From Bacillota bacterium (GTDB lineage Bacteria > Bacillota > Clostridia > Christensenellales > Aristaeellaceae), in assembly GCA_023415715.1 (NCBI GenBank), contig JAEZJP010000293.1, forward strand, positions 1-19,138: a stretch of 19,138 bases of DNA, given 5' to 3'. Shown here piece by piece: positions 1 to 6,090 of the stretch. Each line of letters begins with the position of its first letter. The stretch's first letter is position 1. The position numbers and the translations under genes are program-made. Below the pieces are notes generated by a model. The model was not told the origin of the DNA. It searched no databases and saw only the letters and a list, made by a program, of their open reading frames with translations.

Positions 1-17
1 AAGGGTGGTTTCGGCCT

Positions 18-1610
18 ATGCGATTTACGAGAGATTGTACTTTACCAAGGAGGAACAGCCTACATAAGGCAGTTTGCATTGCGCTGTGCCTTATATTGGC
101 TTTGCCTGCGGTGGCACTGGCCTCTAATGTGGGAACAGACCTGACCATCGGTATCATTTCCACAAAAACAATGGAAATTTACCCGCTCCAGCCATTGGAA
201 AGGGATCTTACCTCCCTGTACGGCATGGTGTATGAAAGCCTGATCACCATTGACGACGATTACCGCCCGCAGGGACTTTTGTGCGAGCGGTGGGAGGCAC
301 CGACAGGTTCCGGCAAGACCTGGACGTTTTTCCTGCGCAGCGGCATAACCTTCTCCGACGGCACGCCGCTCACCGCGAACGATGTGGTGGCAACCACCCA
401 GTACATTCTGGACTATGCCAACGATGAAGCTAACACGGACAAAGGCTATTACGGGAATCTGCGCTACTTCATCGACAGCATCAGGGCGGATGGCGATCAG
501 ACCATCGTGATAAAGGCGGCCCGAGGATATTACGGGCTTTTGTATGCCTTGACATACCCCATTCTTCCGGCTGACCGCATTCAAATGCCCAATCCTCCCG
601 GCACAGGGCCCTATGTCATTTCCGCTTTCGTGCCGCAGGATTACATGTGGCTGACCACCAACGACAAATGGTGGCGCCAGAAGCCTCAGGTGCAGGAAAT
701 TACTGCCACCTTCCACACCGGCAGCAAGGAGATCATTGAAAGCTATGAATATGCCCGTGTGGATGCTGTATTTACCCGCTCCATGGCCGCTGCACAGTAC
801 AAAAGCGGTACGGCGTCCTTAAGGCTGGACTACCGCTCCAGGCAGTTGGAAACGCTACTGATGAACAACCAGTCCGCTGAGCTGGAAAGCGTCAAAATGC
901 GCCAGGCCATCCGCTATGCCATTGATGTGAACAAAATCGCCTCGCAGGTTTACATGGACATGGTATCCCGCACCGATACGCCTATGGTAAGCGGCAACTG
1001 GCTGTACTCCGATACGCCCGGAGCCTATGCTTTCGACGTGGATAAGGCCAAGACCCTCCTTGCGGAGGAGGGGTGGAAGGATCTTGACGGCGACGGCTTT
1101 CTGAACAAGGTGGTGGACGGCGCTGTAAAGAATCTGCATTTGCAGATGTACGTTTATGAAGACAGCGACAATGCCGTACGTGTGGAAACGGCGAATATGA
1201 TCAAGGATATGCTGGCACAGGTGGGCATTGAAGTCAAAGTGAACACCACCACCTTTGATGAGGTTGGCAGCCGCCTGTCCGCCGGCTCCTATGATCTGGC
1301 AATGGTCGCCTATCAGATGGATTCGGTGCCGGATCCCGGGTTTATGCTGATGAGCAATAATACGGGCAACTATTGCCGCTACAAAAGTGAGGAAATGACA
1401 AGCCTTTGCAAGGAGCTTAGGACCAAGAACGACCCCGATGCTTTTGCAAGGAGTCTTGCGGCCATACAGCAGAAGTTTGCACAGGATGTTCCGTTCATTT
1501 GCCTGTTTTACCGCAAGGGCGCCATTTTGACACATAAAATGTATACCACAGCAAGGGATGTGCGGGAGCTGGAACTGCTGCGCGGCATCGAGGATTTCTC
1601 CATTGAATAA
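18..1610 (+). CDS. ABC transporter substrate-binding protein, SBP_bac_5 (peptide/oligopeptide) family
   Basis: This is an exported solute receptor of the oligopeptide/nickel/dipeptide-binding family. Such proteins capture a peptide or similar ligand outside the membrane and pass it to an ABC permease. The 530 residues match the usual family length (about 500-560). A signal peptide is visible: basic n-region (PRRNSLHK, about residues 10-17), hydrophobic core, and an ALA-type cleavage site near residue 35. Family hallmarks include 'GMVYESLITIDDDYRPQGLLCERWE' early on (residues 68-92, shown by its start 'GMVYESL'), 'FSDGTPLTANDVV' near 112-124, and a 'GWKDLDGDGF' segment near 350. There is no lipobox, unlike many Gram-positive members. 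The ATG at 18 follows AAGGGTGG at 1-8. A stronger AAGGAGG lies inside the ORF near 49-55, but no in-frame start follows it. No permease or ATPase gene is visible, so the transporter partners are outside the window or unlinked. The substrate is not determinable. Confidence 0.9.
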   Translation: MRFTRDCTLPRRNSLHKAVCIALCLILALPAVALASNVGTDLTIGIISTKTMEIYPLQPLERDLTSLYGMVYESLITIDDDYRPQGLLCERWEAPTGSGKTWTFFLRSGITFSDGTPLTANDVVATTQYILDYANDEANTDKGYYGNLRYFIDSIRADGDQTIVIKAARGYYGLLYALTYPILPADRIQMPNPPGTGPYVISAFVPQDYMWLTTNDKWWRQKPQVQEITATFHTGSKEIIESYEYARVDAVFTRSMAAAQYKSGTASLRLDYRSRQLETLLMNNQSAELESVKMRQAIRYAIDVNKIASQVYMDMVSRTDTPMVSGNWLYSDTPGAYAFDVDKAKTLLAEEGWKDLDGDGFLNKVVDGAVKNLHLQMYVYEDSDNAVRVETANMIKDMLAQVGIEVKVNTTTFDEVGSRLSAGSYDLAMVAYQMDSVPDPGFMLMSNNTGNYCRYKSEEMTSLCKELRTKNDPDAFARSLAAIQQKFAQDVPFICLFYRKGAILTHKMYTTARDVRELELLRGIEDFSIE

Positions 1611-1623
1611 TGCCATATGAAAG

Positions 1624-1649
1624 AGCCCGCTCCATTTAAGGAGCGGGCT
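1624..1649. terminator. Hairpin between convergent genes, probable bidirectional terminator
   Basis: A perfect 10-bp stem (AGCCCGCTCC at 1624-1633 pairing with 1640-1649) closes a 6-base ATTTAA loop. It sits 13 bases after the stop of the solute-binding protein and about 37 bases beyond the pfkA stop on the other strand. The T-tracts are weak on both sides (ATTGTTT on plus, CTTTCAT on minus), so termination may be partial. Confidence 0.6.
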
Positions 1650-1686
1650 GCAATTGTTTACGCAGGATAGCGATACCCAATATATG

Positions 1687-2736
1687 TTACATTTGATTGA
1701 CCAGTGAATACAGCTTTTTGTTGAAGCGCCGGGTGCACTTAAGCGCCCGGTCGATAGGCATATGGAATACCTTGCCCTGACGCACGCCGATAACCTGGTT
1801 GCTGATGCCGTCGCGTAGCAGCTGCACGGCCATATTGCCGGCTTCAAAGGCAAAGGCGCTGTCACGGAAGGTGGGGCTGGCGCCCCGCTGGGTATAGCCC
1901 AGCACCGTGGCCCTGGCTTCCACCATGCCGCATTTGCGCTTCATAACGGAGGCGAAACGTACCGCGGTCATAGATTCGCCATCGAAACATTTTTTGCCGT
2001 TGGCGTTCAGGAAGGCGCAAAAATCAAAGGGTTTCATGGATGCCCAGCAGCCCTCGGCCACTACGATGGTAGCCCTGGTATTACCCCCGGCAATGAGGGC
2101 GTTCAAACGGCGGGCCACGGTATCCACGCTCCAGGTGACTTCCGGCACCACAACGATTTCAGCACCGGTAGAGACGGCTGTATTCAAAGCGATGTCCCCG
2201 CAATGGCGGCCCATGACCTCCACCACAGCCGGCCTGTCGTGGCTGCGGGAGGTGGCCCGTATGGAGCGCACCGCGTCTATACACACGTTGACGGCGGTAT
2301 CGAAGCCCAGCGTCATTTCCGTATAAGGCAGGTCGTTATCAATGGTGCCGGGGATGCCGATGCAGGGGATTCCCAGCTCGCACAGCCGCATGGCGCCCTG
2401 AAAGCTGCCGTCACCGCCGATGATGACCAGGCCGCCGATCTCCTGCTCCTTGATGAACTGGGCAGCCTTCGCCCTGACTTCGGGATCGAGGAATTCCTTG
2501 CAGCGTGCGGTGCGAAGATAAGTACCCGGAAGGTCCGCTATGTCCAGCACGGTATCCAGCTGTAACTCTACCAGGTCATCCTCAAGATTTTCGCTTTTGT
2601 GCAAAAGGCCGTTGTATCCCCGCTTAATGCCGATGAGCGGCATGCCGTAAATGGCAGCGCTGCGGGCAACGGATACGACAGCGGCATTCATTCCGGGGCT
2701 GTCCCCGCCACTGGTCAATACGCCGATCTTCTTCAT
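1687..2736 (-). CDS. pfkA: ATP-dependent 6-phosphofructokinase
   Basis: Phosphorylates fructose 6-phosphate to fructose 1,6-bisphosphate, the committed cytosolic step of glycolysis. The family signatures are present: TSGGDSPGMN at residues 8-17, GGDGS at 107-111, PGTIDND at 129-135 (D133 is the expected catalytic base), and MGRHCGD at 175-181. Glycine after GGD and glycine before TIDND are the residues associated with ATP rather than pyrophosphate as donor. The start is the ATG at 2736 (MKKIGVL), because homologs begin this way and AGGAG lies 12 bases upstream. The longer ORF to 2811 would place about 25 unrelated residues in front. At 349 aa the protein is longer than the usual 320. The excess maps to about residues 235-270, just before ATVLG, and the usual QRGGSP is QRGASP. 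The gene has its own promoter and no adjacent pyruvate kinase gene. Confidence 0.92.
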   Translation of the reverse strand: MKKIGVLTSGGDSPGMNAAVVSVARSAAIYGMPLIGIKRGYNGLLHKSENLEDDLVELQLDTVLDIADLPGTYLRTARCKEFLDPEVRAKAAQFIKEQEIGGLVIIGGDGSFQGAMRLCELGIPCIGIPGTIDNDLPYTEMTLGFDTAVNVCIDAVRSIRATSRSHDRPAVVEVMGRHCGDIALNTAVSTGAEIVVVPEVTWSVDTVARRLNALIAGGNTRATIVVAEGCWASMKPFDFCAFLNANGKKCFDGESMTAVRFASVMKRKCGMVEARATVLGYTQRGASPTFRDSAFAFEAGNMAVQLLRDGISNQVIGVRQGKVFHMPIDRALKCTRRFNKKLYSLVNQM

Positions 2737-2816
2737 AAAAAACCATCGCTCCTGGCTGTGATGATAAGTTCCCATATTGACAGGCCTGCCGTTTCCGTCA
2801 GACCATATCAAAATTC

Positions 2817-2846
2817 ATTATAACACGTTCATTGTACTGTTGCCAG
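2817..2846 (-). promoter_or_regulatory. Promoter of pfkA (sigma-A type, extended -10)
   Basis: On the minus strand the -10 is TATAAT (2817-2822), preceded by TGT, which makes an extended -10. A -35-like CTGGCA lies at 2841-2846 with an 18-base spacer. The predicted transcript starts near 2810 and leaves a leader of about 73 bases. A 10-bp palindrome (CGTTGCAACG, 2856-2865) lies just upstream of the -35 and could be an operator. Confidence 0.65.
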
Positions 2847-2949
2847 TTCTTTTTTCGTTGCAACGCCATTTAGTAAAAGAATTTTGTTGAAAACAGGAGT
2901 TTTTTCACTTTCGGCGAACTACAAAAAGATAGATGAAGGGGGTGTTTTG

Positions 2950-4263
2950 TTGGGAAGGTGGAACCCCAGAGTGGACGGCTCGCATGCGGCCCGTACACTG
3001 TCGATGGCTGTCACCCTTCAAACCATATCCCAAAAGGAGCCTAAGGAGAATGACTTGGCTCCCTTCCTTCAGTTGCAGGAAAGGCTGCGGGAAGCCTATC
3101 CCACGCTGTTTGCCTCTGCCCATGCCCAGACGGTGGCGGGAGGCTCGCTTTTGATGCTGCTGCCCGGCGCGCAAAAGGCCAGGCCGCTTTTGTTTCTGAA
3201 CCACATGGATGTGATGCCGGTGGAGGAGGATACAATTTCCCTTTGGACGCAGCCGCCTTTTTCAGGTGCTATCGCCCAGGGGTATGTATGGGGCCGCGGA
3301 GCCTGGGAAGGCAAAGGACGCCTCATTGCCCTGTGCGAGGCGGCGGACAGCCTGCTTCAAAACGGATGGCGGCCCAGCACCGATATCTGGTTTGCCTTTT
3401 CCCAGGATGCCGAGGTTTTTGGTTCCAGTGCCAAGCAAATGTGCAGGATCCTGCAGGCCCAGGGTGTGGAACCCGCTTTTATACTGGATGGCGGCGGTGC
3501 GGTGGAAGGCCGCTTTGCCAAAGTGGGTGTCGCGGAAAAAGGATATGCGGACATCGCACTGTCCATCACAGGCGAGGGAGGCTATGCCGCCCAGCCCGAT
3601 TTGCCCACCGACCTGGAAAAACTGGTGCTGGCAGCTGCCAGGGTGGCCCAAAGCCCCATGAAGCCAAGGCTCAGTCCGCCAGTGGAATGGATGTTCAAGG
3701 CCATGGCCCCTCATCTTCCTTTTTTCAAGCGTCTGGTGTACGGCCATCCCAGCTGGTTCTTCTTCGTTTTGCGATCGGTTATGCGCCATGGCAAAATCCC
3801 TCAGGCGGAGCTTTGCAGCACAGCCGTCATCACCAAGATCAAGGCCAGCACGTTTCCCGACATGCTGTCCAGGCATAACGCGTTTACCTATCATTGCAGG
3901 ATTCTGCCTGGTGATACGGTGGAAAATGTAATTGCCCATTTGAGAGAGGCGGCGGGACCTAATGATATTCGCCTGATGGTGCAAAATGCAGAGCGGCCCA
4001 GCGGCCTTTCGCCCGCCCGCGGTCCGGCCTGGGAAGCGCTTGCCACGGCCATCCAGATTCTGTTTCCGGATACGGTGACCGTACCCTGCCTCAACTATCA
4101 CACAACAGATGCCCGGTGCTATGAGGAGCTTGGCGGCAACATTTACAGGTTCTCCCCTTTCAGGACGGGGGAGGGAGAAGGCCTTAGCCTTGTGAATGAG
4201 CGCATATCCATAGAAAACCTTGAACTTGGGATTCAATTCTATCAGCAGATGCTGCAGGCGTAA
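2950..4263 (+). CDS. M20-family (CPS1/PM20D1-like) peptidase homolog, probably inactive
   Basis: The fold is that of M20 metallopeptidases, cytosolic dinuclear-zinc amidohydrolases. It is close to the carboxypeptidase S / PM20D1 branch: LNHMDVMPV (83-91), WTQPPFSGAIAQGYVWGRGA (99-118), and TTDARCYEELGGNIYRFSPF near 385-404. H85, D87, E155 and D180 occupy expected metal or active-site positions. Four others are changed: the bridging Asp is E120 (GAWEGKG), the catalytic Glu of the usual DEE is A154 (DAE), the dimerisation-domain GGH histidine is Y212, and the last ligand His of the usual HGVNE is S413 (LSLVNE). The reading frame is intact, so this may be a conserved pseudoenzyme. TTG at 2950 was chosen because AAGGGGG lies 7 bases upstream. 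The frame stays open to a TTG at 2884, which has no ribosome binding site. No good promoter was found. Confidence 0.85.
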   Translation: MGRWNPRVDGSHAARTLSMAVTLQTISQKEPKENDLAPFLQLQERLREAYPTLFASAHAQTVAGGSLLMLLPGAQKARPLLFLNHMDVMPVEEDTISLWTQPPFSGAIAQGYVWGRGAWEGKGRLIALCEAADSLLQNGWRPSTDIWFAFSQDAEVFGSSAKQMCRILQAQGVEPAFILDGGGAVEGRFAKVGVAEKGYADIALSITGEGGYAAQPDLPTDLEKLVLAAARVAQSPMKPRLSPPVEWMFKAMAPHLPFFKRLVYGHPSWFFFVLRSVMRHGKIPQAELCSTAVITKIKASTFPDMLSRHNAFTYHCRILPGDTVENVIAHLREAAGPNDIRLMVQNAERPSGLSPARGPAWEALATAIQILFPDTVTVPCLNYHTTDARCYEELGGNIYRFSPFRTGEGEGLSLVNERISIENLELGIQFYQQMLQA

Positions 4264-4319
4264 CACTATCGTGAAAATCGCTGGCACGCTTTTCAATGTC
4301 GCCGATTTCGGATTTACAA

Positions 4320-4341
4320 ACGAGGGGCTGAGGCCCCTCGT
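4320..4341 (+). terminator. Hairpin after the M20-like gene, weak terminator
   Basis: A perfect 9-bp stem (ACGAGGGGC at 4320-4328 with 4333-4341) closes a TGAG loop, 57 bases after the M20 stop. The following TTGCTCCC is a poor T-tract. It separates the M20-like gene from azlC, so these two are probably not one tightly coupled operon. Confidence 0.5.
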
Positions 4342-4406
4342 TGCTCCCTGGAGTTATATACGCTTGTTTGTTTTATCCGATTTAAAAAGGAGTTATCTTT
4401 TCTTCT

Positions 4407-5153
4407 ATGCAAAAGAATTTCTCCAGAGTTTCCATGATAGCAGCCGCGAAGGCAGCCTTTCCCCATACTCTGCCGGTTATGGCAGGGTATCTCTTTTTGG
4501 GTACGGCTTTCGGTATATTGTTAAAAGACAAGGGGTACGGTCCTTTATGGGCGCTGGCCATGAGCCTGTTCATATATGCCGGGTCCATGCAGTTTGTGGC
4601 CGCGGGGCTGCTGGCCGCTGCCTTTTCGCCGCTGACTGCGCTGGCGGTGACGCTGCTGGTCAATGCCCGCCACCTGTTCTATGGTTTGACCATGCTGGAG
4701 CCGTTTTCCGATATGGGATGGCGCAAGCCCTATATGGTGTTTTCCCTTACGGATGAAACGTATGCGCTGCTAAACGGTATGAAGGCGCCAAACACGGTGG
4801 GGGAACAGGATACCTTTTTCCTGATTTCAATGTTAAACCAAAGCTATTGGGTATTGGGCTCGCTTTTTGGCAGCATGGTGGGGGAATGGCTGGCTTTTGA
4901 TACTGACGGTATTGCATTTGCCATGACGGCGCTGTTTGTGGTGATTTTCGTGGAGCAGTGGCTTGGCGTTGAAAAGGAAAAGGCCGTTCAGGGATTTTAC
5001 AAGGCTCACGGCCCGGCTATTATCGGCGTGGGTGTTTCCATCGTCAGTCTTTTGCTGTTCGGCCCGGATCAATTCCTGCTTCCGGCCATGGGCGGGTTGC
5101 TGATCCTGTTCGCCTTGCTCCGCAAGTACTTTGAAAAGGTGGTGGCGGAATGA
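4407..5153 (+). CDS. azlC: AzlC family branched-chain amino acid exporter, large subunit
   Basis: Polytopic inner-membrane protein. With AzlD it exports branched-chain amino acids and toxic analogues such as 4-azaleucine. The AzlC signature is clear: AFPHTLPVMAGYLFLGTAFGILL near residues 17-39 (see 'GYLFLGTAFG'), followed by SLFIYAGSMQFVAAGLL, and then the NARHLFYGLTML segment near 88-99. Seven or so hydrophobic segments fill 248 residues, a normal length. The SD AGGAG at 4388-4392 is somewhat far (14 bases) from the ATG at 4407. The 3' end overlaps azlD by four bases (ATGA), which indicates translational coupling. Its own promoter is not obvious, although AT-rich sequence precedes it at 4352-4385. 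Confidence 0.93.
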   Translation: MQKNFSRVSMIAAAKAAFPHTLPVMAGYLFLGTAFGILLKDKGYGPLWALAMSLFIYAGSMQFVAAGLLAAAFSPLTALAVTLLVNARHLFYGLTMLEPFSDMGWRKPYMVFSLTDETYALLNGMKAPNTVGEQDTFFLISMLNQSYWVLGSLFGSMVGEWLAFDTDGIAFAMTALFVVIFVEQWLGVEKEKAVQGFYKAHGPAIIGVGVSIVSLLLFGPDQFLLPAMGGLLILFALLRKYFEKVVAE

Positions 5154-5479
5154 GTAACATACAGGCGGCAGCCACGATTGGCATCATTGCGCTGGCTACC
5201 CTTTTAATACGCGCAGCGCCTTTTGTGCTTTTTCCCAAGGCGCAAAAAACCCCGCCCTTCATCAGGTATCTGGGCAGGGTGCTTCCGCATGCCGTGATGG
5301 GGATGCTGGTGGTGTATTGCTTTAAGGCTGTGAATTTTACAAGGCCGCCTTACGGACTTCCGGAGATACTGGCCGCACTTGCGGCCATGGGCCTGCACCT
5401 TAAAAAGCGCAGCGTCATCCTGAGCATCGCGGCTTCTACCATTCTTTATATGGTGCTGCTGAGAGTAATGGTTTGGTAA
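5150..5479 (+). CDS. azlD: AzlD family branched-chain amino acid exporter, small subunit
   Basis: Small membrane partner of AzlC. The two together form the exporter in Bacillus and in enteric YgaZH-type systems. The 109 residues and the pattern of about four hydrophobic segments fit the family. The motifs 'RAAPFVLFPKAQKTPPFIRYLG' (start 'RAAPFVLF', residues 21-28) and 'VLPHAVMGMLVVYCFK' are typical of AzlD. The ATG overlaps the azlC stop in ATGA. The gene is convergent with the small membrane protein at 5494 and leaves only a 14-base gap. No terminator hairpin is visible there. Confidence 0.9.
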   Translation: MSNIQAAATIGIIALATLLIRAAPFVLFPKAQKTPPFIRYLGRVLPHAVMGMLVVYCFKAVNFTRPPYGLPEILAALAAMGLHLKKRSVILSIAASTILYMVLLRVMVW

Positions 5480-5493
5480 AATCATAGCTTATT

Positions 5494-5964
5494 CTATTCG
5501 TTACTCATTTTGAAAAACCATAGATAGAACTTTCGTGATATATAAAAGGTTATAACAAGCGTGATCCAGGTAATGTACCACGTCCAATGAATGTATGTGA
5601 TGATATCGGTATACTTTTCGCACAGCACTTCCACAATTGTAATGGTTGTGCATGTAATGAAGTAGTGCATGAATTGCCTGAACAGGCTTTTCCCTACCGG
5701 ATAATGAAGATTGAAAACAACGCATACCGCCGGATATATAAAATATTCAAAATCAAAGCTGGCTTTCGTAGCATAGGGGAACGATCTGATAGGGTATTCG
5801 ATCAGCCTGTATTGCGTAATCACGAGGCCTACTACCCAAGTGATCAGCTGTTTGAAAAGGAAAATGAGGAGTGCCTCTCTGATTTTATTTTTTGGCACAG
5901 TCAGAACAAGCACGACTATTGTGATGATCCATGCCAAAACAAGTATAATCACGTCAATGCTCAT
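5494..5964 (-). CDS. CBO0543-type small integral membrane protein, function unknown
   Basis: A 156-residue membrane protein with about five hydrophobic segments. The wording of the sequence resembles the uncharacterised CBO0543 family of clostridia and bacilli: FLFKQLITWVVGL near 36-48, TKASFDFEYFIYPAVCVVFN near 66-85, and the C-terminal EKYTDIITYIHWTWYITWIT and FYISRKFYLWFF. I recall this family from memory and cannot search it. ATG at 5964 was chosen because AGAAGG lies 10 bases upstream; a TTG two codons earlier is also open. The base composition is clearly more AT-rich than its neighbours, and codons such as ATA and TTA are frequent, so horizontal acquisition is possible. The ribosome binding site is embedded in a long hairpin (5967-6011). 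No partner gene suggests a role. Confidence 0.78.
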   Translation of the reverse strand: MSIDVIILVLAWIITIVVLVLTVPKNKIREALLIFLFKQLITWVVGLVITQYRLIEYPIRSFPYATKASFDFEYFIYPAVCVVFNLHYPVGKSLFRQFMHYFITCTTITIVEVLCEKYTDIITYIHWTWYITWITLVITFYISRKFYLWFFKMSNE

Positions 5965-5966
5965 AA

Positions 5967-6011
5967 GCAAACTACCTTCTGAATCTATAACAGATTCGGA
6001 AGGTAGTTTGC
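5967..6011. repeat. 20-bp inverted repeat / RNA hairpin covering the ribosome binding site of the CBO0543-like gene
   Basis: Arm 5967-5986 (begins GCAAACTACC) and arm 5992-6011 (ends GTAGTTTGC) are complementary at 19 of 20 positions around a 5-base loop. The one exception can form a G-U pair in one transcript orientation. On the minus strand the arm nearer the gene contains AGAAGG, and the stem ends 2 bases before the ATG at 5964. In mRNA the ribosome binding site would therefore be double-stranded. No T-run follows on either strand, so it does not look like an ordinary terminator. Confidence 0.87.
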
Positions 6012-6025
6012 GCTGATTGAATCAG

Positions 6026-6054
6026 ATTATGTAAGTATCCGGCGGGGCTGTGCC
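6026..6054 (-). promoter_or_regulatory. Possible promoter of the CBO0543-like gene
   Basis: The minus strand has CATAAT (6026-6031) as a -10. The -35 at the right distance (GGCACA, 6049-6054, 17-base spacer) matches only half the consensus. A start near 6019 would make the leader little more than the hairpin at 5967-6011. Confidence 0.35.
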
Positions 6055-6090
6055 ATCACTTTCATAAGGCTATATAGGACCACGAAAGGG

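Noticed and set aside
1065..1110. EF-hand-like DLDGDGF segment in the solute-binding protein
   Set aside because: A GWKDxDGDG segment is common in this family and does not indicate a separate calcium-binding domain.
855..1865. 336-codon open frame on the minus strand opposite the solute-binding protein and the end of pfkA
   Set aside because: It crosses the terminator hairpin and the pfkA 3' end, has no plausible protein features, and both overlapping genes are well supported.
2777..2782. Perfect TTGACA on the plus strand as a promoter for the M20-like gene
   Set aside because: No acceptable -10 lies 16-19 bases downstream.
3262..4296. Long open frame (344 codons) on the minus strand opposite the M20-like gene
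   Set aside because: The product has no recognisable domain and low-complexity, Gly/His/Arg-rich wording, and the plus strand encodes a clear M20 fold. It is an antisense shadow of GC-rich coding sequence.
4264..4406. Small gene or leader peptide between the M20-like gene and azlC
   Set aside because: The only open frame runs on from azlC shadow sequence without a ribosome binding site. The stretch holds a hairpin (4320-4341) and AT-rich sequence only.
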